Positions 23,901-34,037 of a DNA stretch of 64,000 nucleotides are shown piece by piece. The notes beneath the pieces were generated by a model. The model saw only the letters and a list, made by a program, of their open reading frames with translations, searched no databases and was not told the origin of the DNA. A program made the translations under genes and the position numbers. Every line of letters begins with the position of its first letter. Position 1 is the first letter of the stretch. The stretch comes from Alopecurus myosuroides (taxonomy: Eukaryota > Streptophyta > Magnoliopsida > Poales > Poaceae), in assembly GCA_028641055.1 (NCBI GenBank), contig CM054058.1:498001919-498065918 (forward strand), read 5' to 3'.

Positions 23901-24736
23901 CGCGGGAGCGCTCGCGCGGTTACCGACCGGGTCGCAAAGTGCGTTCCGACAGCAAAACGACAAACTGCCATAGGAGAAGAAGAACAGGGCTCCCCGCCGC
24001 AATCGCCGGCCTAACCGCCTGCCTTCGCCGCCTGTGGTCAGCGGCTCTCCCGCGTCGGCCTCGCCGTCCGGTCCTCCTCAAACCACCACCTCCACCGGTT
24101 CGCCGTCGCCCCGGCCATCCTTCTAACCCCTCCCCCACCCACCCCACCCACCCAATGTATGCCGTCACCAGCGAGCACCCAACGTACGTACATACCGTTT
24201 AAATCGTTGGGGCAGAACAAGTTGAGAAAGTCGCGGAACCAAAGCATCTCCATGTCGAGGTGTACTCTGTCAGCGTCCATGGGCACCCCATTCTCCCAGA
24301 AGAAGGACGGGCTGAGCGCTGTAGCAGTGCCCACGGCGAAGTTGGCCCCTCCCTGGAAGTCCTCCGTGCTCTGTCCGCCCCAGTACGGCGGCAGGAACGG
24401 CAGCCCCAGCGCGTCCGCTGGCGCACACCCACACGGACTTCACAATCAGAACTTGATCTGTGCTACTAGTAAATTCATTAGTACTGTACCCATGAAGTCG
24501 ACGACGAGGCGGCCGTTGGAGGAGCGGCCGGTGGCGCTGTGGAAGTAGGTCTCGCCGTAGGGCAGGCTGAGCCCGGGCTTGCCGGTGTCGTTGGGGAAGA
24601 CGAAGCGGTAGTTGCCCGTATCCGCCAGGGAGTCCCCGAAGCTGAACACCCGCGTGTAGCACGCCCGCGCCCGTTGCGCCGTCGCCAGCACCTGTACCAG
24701 TAGAACCACCGCCATCACCGTCGTCCTGGAAGCCAT
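14973..24736 (-). CDS. GDSL esterase/lipase, 391 residues, 5 exons
   Basis: GDSL (SGNH) enzymes are secreted serine hydrolases acting on lipid or acyl esters, usually in the cell wall. Exons in coding order are 24490-24736, 24196-24417, 16676-16824, 16300-16576 and 14973-15253. All have GT-AG borders, and the 1176 coding bases join without a stop. A signal peptide is clear (hydrophobic [13 protein letters not shown], likely cut near ARA). Block [13 protein letters not shown] carries nucleophile S36. Block [12 protein letters not shown] starts near residue 105. Block III GGNDYN has N175. Block [10 protein letters not shown] carries D340 and H343. The length is normal for the family. Intron 2 is 7.4 kb because of nested transposons, yet the frame and splice sites are kept, so the gene may still work. 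Specific substrate cannot be told. It is convergent to the dNTPase gene. Confidence 0.9.
16913..17170. mobile_element. Stowaway-like MITE, about 258 bases, in GDSL intron 2
   Basis: The left end reads CTCCCTCCGTCCCAAATTAT and the right end is its degenerate complement (ATTTTAGGATGGAGAGAG). Each is flanked by TA. The interior is AT-rich with no coding potential. It sits just inside intron 2, about 90 bases from exon 3. Confidence 0.75.
17779..18067 (-). repeat. 3' LTR of the Reina-like element (in element sense)
   Basis: It matches 22836-23127 along its whole length with scattered changes and small gaps. The outer end is TGTAATAT and the inner end is GCTGTGACA. Confidence 0.85.
18025..22630 (-). 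pseudogene. Chromovirus gag-pol polyprotein, degraded
   Basis: Reading from high to low coordinates: gag starts at 22630, has a stop near 22412, and continues at 21690-22408. A zinc knuckle [14 protein letters not shown] lies near 21580. Protease has the active-site motif DTGSSHSF near 21330. Reverse transcriptase follows, with [12 protein letters not shown] and the catalytic FMDDILIYS near 20300. RNase H has ETDARG and [11 protein letters not shown] at 19050-19961. Integrase has a zinc-binding [10 protein letters not shown]...CDIC stretch, then core residues in MDFIEGL, SDRDKIF and [10 protein letters not shown] (18758-19120). The C-terminal region, 18025-18489, contains [11 protein letters not shown] and a chromodomain-like PEQILDRRL...WAG...TWEDY. 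Several stops and frame changes (near 22410, 19975, 19100, 18750 and 18480) prevent a full product. Copies of this kind normally act only inside the element life cycle. Confidence 0.85.
22823..22834 (-). promoter_or_regulatory. Primer-binding site of the Reina-like element
   Basis: On the minus strand this reads TGGTATCAGAGG, starting one base inside the 5' LTR (22836-23127). It is complementary to the 3' end of initiator methionine tRNA, the usual primer of plant Gypsy elements. This fixes the element orientation. Confidence 0.8.
22836..23127 (-). repeat. 5' LTR of the Reina-like element (in element sense)
   Basis: Partner of 17779-18067. It carries the same AGAGAGAGACAGATAGGG and CCACACGACTCTTACAAG blocks. 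It is followed on its inner side by the primer-binding site. Confidence 0.85.
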
Positions 24737-24786
24737 GCCTCGATGGGACGTGGGACGCCTGCCTGCTTGCTCGGGGAAGACGGAGA

Positions 24787-24796
24787 TTTTTTAATA
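24787..24796 (-). promoter_or_regulatory. TATA-like box of the GDSL gene
   Basis: TATTAAAAAA on the minus strand lies about 50 bases before the ATG at 24736. The spacing suits a short leader. The CACTA end at 25114 lies about 380 bases before the ATG, so the native promoter is short or altered. Confidence 0.4.
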
Positions 24797-25113
24797 GGGG
24801 CTAGTGCTGGAAATGATTACTAGATCGATTGCTGGTTGGTAAGTAGGACATGGTTGAATTCAATGGCTTGGCTCGATCCATCCATCGTCCATCAATGAAG
24901 CCAACTGTGATGTCGATGGGCCAGCACCATGAAGACACTGAGAAGGGCAGGCCTGCAATGATTGATAGAGGCAACGGCGTACGGACGTACGGTGATGGGG
25001 CTCCTACGCATGCTGCAGCCCACACTGTGGCGCCACAAAAACATTGTGAGGCCCACCCCAATCAGTGTCCTAACTGTTCGGACATCCCTTGTTATGACGC
25101 AGGGTAAATGGTG
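24797..25113. other. Upstream flank of the GDSL gene
   Basis: About 320 bases of mixed composition between the GDSL core promoter and the first CACTA end. No gene or repeat is recognised. It contains CATCCATCG-type short repeats near 24885 only. Confidence 0.4.
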
Positions 25114-25552
25114 CACTATTCTATGGCACATGTGTGACGGTGCGTCACAGAATATGGCTGTTTTGTGCCGCACCGCCTCCGTGCGTCACAAAACAGGTTG
25201 CTGGTGTGCCGTAGAATCTTTCTAGATGTGCACATAAAGGTGGCGGCCCCCTCTCCCCCCTCCAATTTCATTCAGAAATCTTACTAACTCGACCCACCTT
25301 CTCTCCCCTCCTATTTTATCCATTTAATTCTCCATTTTTGGTTAGGTGAACCTACTTTAATTGATATATAATTGTTGGTGAGGTTTTTTGTTGTTGAGGG
25401 GAAGCCTTTTTTTTTTTGAAACCTTAAGACTGTGAGGCAAAAGTCCCACAGCATCCCACCTTTATTAAAAATAAAAGGAACTTACAAGAGAGTAACCATA
25501 TATACAGATAACACTATACAAAGGCCACCAAGGAGGTTAGACCCGAGAACAC

Positions 25553-25741
25553 CTAAGGCAAAGCCTTAACCCAATCCAGCAAACTGTTTTGGACTTCAAC
25601 TTTGCATCTATGCCTGATCAGCAAAACCTCATGAACAAAACCCCTTCCACTTAGCGGAAGAGAGTCTTTCAGCGGGAATATTTTAAAAAATCTGTAAAAG
25701 AAATAGGCACGCATAAGACACGCGGAATATTCAACTGTCAA
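25553..25741 (-). pseudogene. LINE ORF2 C-terminal end
   Basis: A short frame ending SLLDWVKALP just before the LINE tail. The spacing pattern (HR.K, then LLDW, then LP) is the usual end of grass L1 ORF2 proteins. It continues the protein fragment at 43577-44587, from which it is separated by the Harbinger complex. Confidence 0.6.
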
Positions 25742-25906
25742 GGTTCAATTGATCATAACAATATTTATAATAATTTTAATTCGCGTGAAATTACTATACA
25801 ATTGAACATTTGTAGACTGATAAAAATGACATGGATATGTTGCATGAAAGATGTAACATTATTAATTATTTGTTAGTGGAGATGACATGGACAATAGATT
25901 GGCTAA
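25742..25906. mobile_element. AT-rich MITE-like remnant, left half
   Basis: An AT-rich sequence sits between the LINE and the Harbinger end. Together with 43473-43560 it forms one block of about 250 bases, including the TAA target. Motifs such as GATGTGGATAGCTTGCATG and TTTTGCTTTATAAGAAG in the right half resemble common grass MITE families. The family and exact ends are uncertain. Confidence 0.4.
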
Positions 25907-26194
25907 GGGTCCGTTTGTTTGGGCTCCAAAGAGCAGCTCCAACAGCTTCCAGCCTCTGGAAGTTGGAGCCCAAACAAACAGCAGTATTTGGGCCGGCTCC
26001 AAAGAGCAGCTCCAGCGAAGCGCTCCACAGAAATACGCTGCAAGCAGGAAGCTGGCCGATCGACGCTTCGCACGGACGGAGCCAGCTCCAGACCCAAATT
26101 TGACATGTTTACCCTCCCACCAAACTCCTTATTGCGTACCAAATGCCACCGGAGATTTTCCCAGTTTTCTTTCAGCCCCGAGCACCTGGACAGA

Positions 26195-26430
26195 ACGAGT
26201 CGTTCATCCCCAATCCATCCCAATCGCTAGGGTTCCTCGTCCCCGCCGCCTGCACGCGAGGCCCGAGCTCCGGCCGCCGCTGCCTCCACGCTCGGCCCCG
26301 ACCCGCCTCCACGCCGGCCCGAACCTCCTCCACCCTGGCCCCGACCCGCCTCCACGCTCAGCCCTCCTCCTCCCGAGCATCCCCGGCCGCCGTTTCCTCA
26401 ACGCCTCCGGCCGCCGTTTCCTCGAGCTCC
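26195..26430. repeat. GC-rich degenerate tandem repeat in the Harbinger leader, left part
   Basis: Units like CTCCACGCTCGGCCCCGACC recur. The matching part on the other side of the LTR insertion (42290-42470) has units of about 33 bases with CCTCCATTCGACCCGCCCC repeated at least twice. It is likely an untranslated leader; its open frames have no recognised domain. Confidence 0.5.
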
Positions 26431-29400
26431 GGACGCTGTCGCACCCGGACTTCTAGGGGATACTCACAGTCCGTTAAACAGTAGATAAATGGCTTACGGG
26501 GCATACCGGCACCCGCATCTCAATATGAGTAGGCCAACACGTAAACGTGTGACAACCATTCTCTACTATTCATCGTCTGCGCAAACCATCCCATAGAAAT
26601 CCAGATACTTCCATTGACGTACTTCAAACATACACACGTGGTACGTCAACGGCATTTGAACAATGGATATCACAACAGATCTCTAAGACACAAAAGATTG
26701 AAATAAGTTGCAAATAGCTCTCACTAGAGCAGAGATAGCAAATACAATCATCCAGAGGACACATGTCCCATCAATTCATCATTACATCACAGCGGAAGCA
26801 TCCAAAGTGTCTGAGTACAGACAAGATCCAAATAGGCCTAAGAGGCCAGAAACGAAAAAACGGAGCCCATCCACGAAGTCTCAGATCCTGCCCGGGTCCG
26901 CTATCTACTCGTCAGCAGCCTCGTCATACTCCACGTAGTAGCCACCATGGGGATCCTCGGAAACGTAGTCTGCGGAAACCACAGCCCCAAAGGGGTCAGT
27001 ACATAAACGTACTGGCAAGCAAGACTCACAAGATACCATAGTGTACCCGTCAACACCAAGCACAGATGCTTTGGGTTCAACGGAAGGATAGGTGATATAA
27101 AAGATGCGGCAGCGGGCTGCCTAACCAACTACAGAAACATGCTACAACTTCCGGCTAACAGAAAGAAGATAAGATAGCGTATCGTAACCAACTACAATTA
27201 ACTCCAAACAAACCCATCCTGGATCTCGCCCCTTATCCAAAGAAGCAATCCGAGGATAACTCACACAGTTGTATTAGTGATGGTTCAAGTTATTGTGTCA
27301 ATAAGACTATTACTAGTCAAGTTATCATTAGTTAGGTGTAAGTTGTTCTGAGTACTTGTTAGCCAGTACTTTCACCAAGTCATCCATAACCGCGGAAAAC
27401 ACGGCTTCTCGAGAAGATTTACCCTGCAGGGGTGCACCAATTTGGCCGTACACGTAAGAATAACCCGCCAGATGGAATGGCCTTTCCACAAGCGGGGCAC
27501 TCAACACAACTCAACTCTTCTTCGCATCAAGCCCAAAGAACCACATGATGTACGTGCGCGGCTAATCGAGCCCCCACGAAGAAAGGGGGGACCCTCATAG
27601 CACTCTAAGACCACGCCGCCCTAAATGCCGACTACAAAAGTTCCACCCTGGCGCCAAGGGTTCGCACCTGCACATGCATGCATCAAATGGAAAGCCAGAA
27701 CTAAGTGTGGCGATTTGGACGAGATGCGAATCGAATCAAATTGAGGGGGGCGCCCATACACGCTTCCCATATGCGGTTAGTCCGCTCATCATGGATCAGT
27801 AGACAAGACCCTTTTCCTAATTAGGGTCGACACTAGAAGGCCTCAAAACCACGCCGGGCCTCCTGCCGATGCCTTATCGTCAAATTATTATTACCTCAGA
27901 CATTAACAGGTTGATTGTTTAACATCGAGCCCCAGAACATAATGAAATAGTAACAGAAAGTAACGGACAATAGACTCGAGCAAAACAACCCTAAGCATGC
28001 TAGTAAGTGTCGCACCCGGACTTCTAAAGGATACTCGCCGTTCCGTTGAACAGTAGTAGATTGGATTACGGGGCTCACCGGCACCGCGTCCTCTTACGAG
28101 TAGGCCAACACACGTATGTGTGACAACCAACCCCTATCTGTTCAGCGTCGACGTAAACTATCCCATAGAAATCATGACACTTCCATTGACGTACTTCAAA
28201 CCATACACACATGGTACGTCAACGGCGTTGAACAACTGATATCACAACAAATCTCTACGACACAAAAGATTGAAATAAGTTGCAAATAGCTCTCACTAGA
28301 GCAGAGATAGCAAATACAATCATTCAGAGGACACATGTCCCAACATCACATCATTACATCACAGCGGAAGCATTCAACATGTCTGAGTACAGACAAGATC
28401 CAAATAGGCCTAAGAGGCCGGAAACGAAAAGACGGAGCCCATCCACGAAGTCTCGGATCCTGCCCGGGTCCGCTATCTACTCGTCAGCAGTCTCGTCATA
28501 CTCCACGTAGTAGCCACCATGGGGATCCTCGGAAACGTCGTCTGCGGAAACCACAGCCCCAAAGGGGTCAGTACATAAACGTACTGGCAAGCAATACTCA
28601 CAGTTCACCAAAGTGTAACCCGTCAACACCAAGCACAGATGCTTTGGGTTCAACGGAAGGAAGGGGATATAAAATATGCTGCAACTGGCTGCGCTAACCA
28701 ACTACAGAGATTCTACCACTTCCGGCTATCAGAAAGGAGATAAGATCGCGTATCATAACCACCCTATCAACTAACCTCAAACAAACCCATCCTGGATCTC
28801 GCCCCTTATCCAAAGAAGCAATCCGAGGATAACTCACACAGTTGGATTAATGTTGGTTCAGATTGTTGTGTCAATAAGCCTATTACTAGTCAAGTTGTTA
28901 ATCATTGGGTGTAAGGTTGTTTATCATTAGATTTAAGTTGTCCTGAGTACTTGTTAGCCAGTACTTTCACCAAGTAGTCCATAACCGCGGAAAACACGGC
29001 TTCTCGAGAAGATTTATCCCTGCAGGGTTGCACCAATTTGGCCTTACACGCATGAATAACCCGCCAGATGGAAAGGCCCTTCCACCAAGCGGGGCACTCA
29101 ACACAACTCAAATCTTCTTCGCATCAAGCCCAAAGCACCTTGGGCGCACGGCTAATCGAGCCCAGAAGAAAATGGACCCTCATAGCACTCTAAGAACGTG
29201 TCCCCCTATATGCCGACTACAAAAGTTCCACCCTGGCCTGGGCTCGCAAGATCATGCATGCGGCAAATGGAAAACACGAACTAAATGAGGCGATTTGGAC
29301 GAGATGCGAATCGAATCAAATTGAGGGGGGCGCCCATACTCGCTTCCCACATGCGGTTAGTGCGCTCATCATGGATCAGTAGACAAGACCCTTTTCCTAT

Positions 29401-30286
29401 TAGGGTCGACACTAGCAGGCCTCAAAACCACACAGGGCCTCCTGCCGGTGCCTTATCATCAAAATTATTATTTAACAATAACATTAGCATGGTTGATTGA
29501 TTAAACATCGAGCCCCCAGAACGTAATAGAAATAGTAACAGAAAGTAACGGGTAACAGACTCGAGCAAAACAACCCTAAGCATGCTAGTAAGACACGGGC
29601 TCAAACAATGGTTATATGTGTGGAGGTGAGGCAATATCAGGGTTAAGGGATTCATGTGATAGGTTCGTAACAGAAACAACTAATACTAGGGCCAGAAGAA
29701 TAGACAACGGAAAGTATCGGTAACCAATGTTGAAAGGAACACAGTGGTTCATGTGAGTGATAACTTACCTGCAAACCCAGTAGCCTGGTACTGAGCTAAC
29801 TCCTTAGAAGGGGTGTCGTAAGTATCGTCGGTCTCAACGTCGTCGTGTATCCGAGAAGAAGCAAACAGACAATGCAGCAAAGGTAGACAATCAAGATCAT
29901 GGCATAGTGCACAATCATGGGGATGATGCATGTCAGGTTAATGGTTGCATCAAAATAAACTAGCTAACATGATAACACAATTTAAATGGACCCATATGCA
30001 ATTGGATTGCATATGGAAAAGATCCATGAATTAAGTGGAAACAAATGATCTACAAGTTATTACCATGTGAGAGTTTGCTTAGCATGATGCATGCATGATG
30101 AAAACGATAAGGTAACAATATTAGATGCAATTGGAATGATAATTAACAAGTTAAGAATTTATTTATTAAGTTTGGAAATTTTGGTTACTTAATGATGTTA
30201 CACAAACAATTGGTTGTTTTCATCAAGTTAAATTGTTCAAAACAAATGAAAAAGTTATTATTTGAAAAGAGCAAAACATTTTGGGT

Positions 30287-31000
30287 GGTTTATATGTTTC
30301 AATAATTAGCAAAGGAATTACCATGATTTAATTTGGAAATAAACAAGTTAAACAAGAATTAAATTGGAATTAATTCAAGTGTGGATGTTAATTGAATTTT
30401 ATTTGATCAAAACATTAAACCAAGTTCATATTTGGAAAGGTTATGTGTTTCTGGTTTGAAAAAATATTTTACATGTTCAAAAATAAATTAATTTGAGCAA
30501 GTTATGATTTTAGCAATTTTAAATGAATTAAACAAGGGTTAAATTGTTTAGGCAACTTTAACTATTCAAAACAGGAAACAAAAATTATATTTGAAAAGGT
30601 TATTTGAAATAGCATTGAAAACATATTTTATTTGCATTTATTGGATTAAGAATGAATTAGTTATAGATTTTAGCAAATTGCATTTGAATTATTTGAATTC
30701 AAATTTGAATTGCATTTGGAATTTGCAAAATAGTAAACAAATGATACCAAAAGATAGATAATTTGATTTAGATCAGCACACATATTTTATTTGAGTTAAT
30801 TGAATTAAGTATGAATTAATTATGGAATTAACCAAATTGGAAAAGAATTGTTTGAATTTGAAATTTGAAACAATTTGAATTGTGCAAAATAGAAAACAAA
30901 TGCTTTGAATAGGTAGATAATTAAATTTGGGTCAAGATTCATATTTTATTTTTATTATTTGGATTTAGGAAATAAAAGTTATTAACAATTAAAAACTGGG
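30287..31000. repeat. Array of about 161-base degenerate tandem repeats in LTR B (left)
   Basis: The landmark CATATTTTA with its preceding base context recurs near 30287, 30453, 30615, 30776 and 30937, about 160-166 bases apart. Each unit continues with a blocky AT-rich order: GTTATGAATT, then AATTAAACAAG, then CAAAACAGGAAACAAA, then TATTTGAAAAGG. The same array is present in the other LTRs of this window. Confidence 0.75.
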
Positions 31001-31224
31001 GACCAAATTGTAAAGACAGGGGCCTAAAAGAAAGAGATAGAATAGCAGAGGGGCCCCTGGGGCGTTTTACACCCAGGGCAACCCAGCCTAGGTCTCTGCG
31101 GCGCGGGCCCGTGCCCAGGTGGCATCCATGTGGGCGTGGGTGCGGTGAGATGGCATGTCAGGTCCATGACCAGTGGGCCCTGCATGCGCGCGGAAGAAAC
31201 CCAAAAAAATGGTTGGGCTAAATG

Positions 31225-31297
31225 CCCTGGGCGGAAATCGAACTCGTGACGGCTCGCTGCGCACAAGGGAACCAAACCAGTGCGCTATCGCTGACGT
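31225..31297 (-). ncRNA. tRNA-like module with Pol III box-like sequences in LTR B (left)
   Basis: On the minus strand TAGCGCACTGG fits the tRNA A-box and GAGTTCGATTTCC resembles a B-box, about 45 bases apart as in a tRNA. The T-stem is imperfect, so it is a decayed tRNA-related sequence rather than a working tRNA. It reads in element sense. Confidence 0.45.
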
Positions 31298-32235
31298 TTG
31301 GTTCAGAGTGCAGCTGCTGTGAGTTTCAGGTAAAGGAACCGGCCTGGTGCTTCTCGCTGACGAAACTGAAGGACGGAAACCTTCCTCGATCGATAGCAGG
31401 CACGAATACGGTGGCGATCTGCGGATGCAGACGGTGGGCAGCGTTGGGTGCTGAACATGCGAGTGTGTTGCAGGTAGGGGTTGCAGTGGGTGCTGATGTG
31501 TGGAGAATTGGAATTCACAGCGCAGGAACACAGCAGGCGTCGTTACTGAAGTTCCGACAGCAGCAGAGGTTCAGAAACAACGCCTGAACGAGGAACCTGT
31601 AGCGGCGATCGACGGGCTGGAGCTAGCTCGCGATGTGTGCGTGTGCGTGCAGGATCACCGTGTGGAGGCGTGCAGGAGGTCGTGGAGTGTGGACAGGGGA
31701 TGGGAAGCAGGAGAGGTAGCGCTGCTCACCTCGGTGGTCGTCGTCGGAGTCTGTCGAGGTGCAGCGGCGGGCGGAAGTTCCCGGCGACGGCGTGGTCACT
31801 CCGGTTGCTTCCAGCGACCGGCGAGGGGACGGGGAGGTGGAGGAAAACGCCGGGGTTCCATTCCCATCACCAGTTGCTCCTCGAGGTGGCCGTGGCGAGC
31901 CCGCAGCGTCCAACTCCTGACGGCGACGAGAGACAGAGGTGGTTCTCTGACGGCGGATGTGGAGCTGCAGTAACGCGTTCGAACGAGCTCGTCCACGATC
32001 AGAGCAGTGGGTTAGAGGCGAACCAGAACGTGTTGATCGAAGGAGGAGCATCGAGCATACCTTCGAGGACAGGGACGAAAAGCTGGATTTTGACAGAGAC
32101 GGTGGCGAGCTGCACCAAGCTTCGTCCACGATCGGTAGGCACAGGAAAAATTTCAGGGAGGCGAGGAGGGTCTAGCGGCGGCGGCGAAGGCTGGAAAGGA
32201 GGAGTAGGGAGCAGCTAGGGTTCCAGGAGGGAGGG

Positions 32236-32249
32236 GCTTTATGGAGGGC
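32236..32249 (-). promoter_or_regulatory. TATA-like box of LTR B (left)
   Basis: CCATAAAGCCCC on the minus strand lies just before a GC-rich leader beginning with an AACCCTAGCTGC-type start, typical of grass transcripts. It marks the change from the AT-rich first kilobase to the GC-rich island. It is inferred as the LTR promoter. Confidence 0.4.
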
Positions 32250-33212
32250 AGCGAGCTCGTGGTGGTGATCGATGGGAGGCAACGTGGTAGCATTTGGTCC
32301 ATGCCGTACAGGAAGACAGTGACAGGAGAGAGATAAACAGAGAGAGGGGGGCTGTGTGGGCTTGGGGAAAGTGGGCTGGAGGGGAAAGGCTGCCTCCTTG
32401 CTTTGCTTTTCTTTCTATTTTTTTTGTTTCTCTGTTTTTTTTGTAGCAAAACGAAATTGGAAGGAATAGATGCTTTGGGGTTTGCCAACAATTCCAGAAA
32501 ATTTTTGGGTAGTCTACTAAGTGTGTTAGCAACCAATTTGGCCATTCTATTTTCCAAGATTTCAAAATTTCAGTGCTGTTTGTAAATTGGTTTAGTTTTG
32601 AGGTATTTGATAAATATTTGATTAATCTTGCAACCAACAAGTTAATAGGGTGAACAAATAACTTCAACTGTAAACAATTGAGTATATTTGTTTTGGTGAT
32701 TTTTGTAATTTCAAATGGGGTGCTGTTTAGTGATTTGGTTTGAATTTGAAAGCAACTTGGGAATTAATTGATTAATATTGAAAACAAGGATTTTAATAGG
32801 GTGAACCCTATTAATTAAAATAGAACAAATGGTTTGGTTATAATGCTGATTTTATAAGTTGAATGTGGGTGTTGTTTGAACAATGTATTTGAATTTTTGA
32901 ATGTGATTTGGAAACAATTGATTGATTAAACCCATCAATTTAATAATTGAGCATTATAGAATAAAAGAAAACAATTTGGTTGTTTTTATTTGAAATAACA
33001 TTTTGGAAATTGTAACATCACAAGGATGAAACAAAAGGTTTGAATTTTGGTTCGAAATTCAAATAGAAAACAAAGGAAAACAAATGAAAACAGTTGGAAA
33101 ACAAATGGAAAACAAGCAAAACAGATGCAATCAACATGATGCCATGATGCAAAACATAAAATAACAGAGAGGAAACATTCTAATGGCTATTTTTCAGACT
33201 TGGGATGTTACA

Positions 33213-34037
33213 AAACGCCCCCCCTTGAAGGAATCGCGCCCCGAGATTCCTACTGAGAAAAGAAAAGGTCCGGATACTTCTTGGGAAGATCCTCTTGAGC
33301 TGTGACACGTGAAACACATCGTGCACATTGGATAGTTTTTCTGGAAGTTCAAAACGATAGGCATTTCTGGCAACTCTTCTAGAAAGATGTCAGGGAATTT
33401 GGAAACCACCGGAACATTTTCAAGTAAAGGGAGAGGTTTTGTATCGAGGGTGTATAGCTGGATAGAATTTGATTCATTTGTAGAATAGATTATCTGGTCA
33501 GAAGTAGGGTTGGAACAACGTTATTGATTAGATGTCGGTAGAAGAACTGAAATGGAAAACAACAACAAGATTTCAACGGACGAAAAGGATGTTGAGAAGA
33601 AGAGGATATCAACATCAGTGAAAACGAGAACAAAACTCCTGAGGTACTACGGAAAAACCCATCCGGGCTTCTAAAGGATCAATATCTACTGCTTAAGGAA
33701 TAGAGGATCTGCTTCCGGGGCTTACACGCCTCCGTTCTCAATCATGAGTAGGCAACATGATAAATCATGTCACAACCACCTCCATTCCTATGGTCTAGTA
33801 GATATAACCATCCTAGAGAAACCAGAATTCGTGAAATCCTAACTTGAAAGTTTAGATGAGAATAGAAAACAACGTTACACTTCCTTACCAGAAAAGGGAG
33901 GGTGGGTGGGGAAAGAAGAAAAAGAACAGAATTCCTACTCTCACGTTTCATTTTTCCTATATAGCTACAAAATAGTTTCTAGACTCAACTGCGACCAGTA
34001 AAAGGGATCCTACAGGCAGACAGGCTCTGATACCATT
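33213..34037 (-). pseudogene. Interior of element B with pol remnant, primer-binding site and purine tract
   Basis: In element sense the first bases after the 5' LTR give TGGTATCAGAGCCTG (34018-34034), the initiator-Met primer site. Near the 3' end, 33284-33340 encodes [14 protein letters not shown], the conserved C-terminal motif of Ty3/Gypsy integrase-linked domains. An adjacent frame reads GRDSFKGG before the purine tract AAGGGGGGGCG. Another short frame (33194-33409) contains FPDIFLEELPEMP, the sequence that normally precedes reverse transcriptase. RT, RNase H and the integrase core are all absent, so a large internal deletion joined the two ends of pol. Confidence 0.75.

Larger units (their letters stand above)
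28008..33212 (-). repeat. LTR of element B, left copy (3' LTR in element sense)
   Basis: Begins TGTCGCACC and ends GATGTTACA. Reading in element sense (high to low), it holds an AT-rich first kilobase, a GC-rich island (31.1-32.25 kb), a tRNA-like module, an array of about 161-base repeats (30.3-31.0 kb), and a long region shared with element C (27.4-29.5 kb type sequence). Long ORFs on both strands in the GC-rich island have no recognised domains. Confidence 0.9.

Noticed and set aside
23890..24170. GC-rich ORFs near exon 2 of the GDSL gene
   Set aside because: They lie within intron 2 on both strands and have low-complexity Arg/Pro translations.
25200..25407. Possible short gene before the LINE tail
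   Set aside because: No open frame or domain; treated as CACTA subterminal or leader sequence.
31500..32218. Long overlapping ORFs on both strands of the LTR B GC-rich island (also at 37528-38243)
   Set aside because: GC-rich DNA gives few stops; no domain is visible and the frames are not kept in LTR A or C. The two copies match only because they are LTRs of one element.
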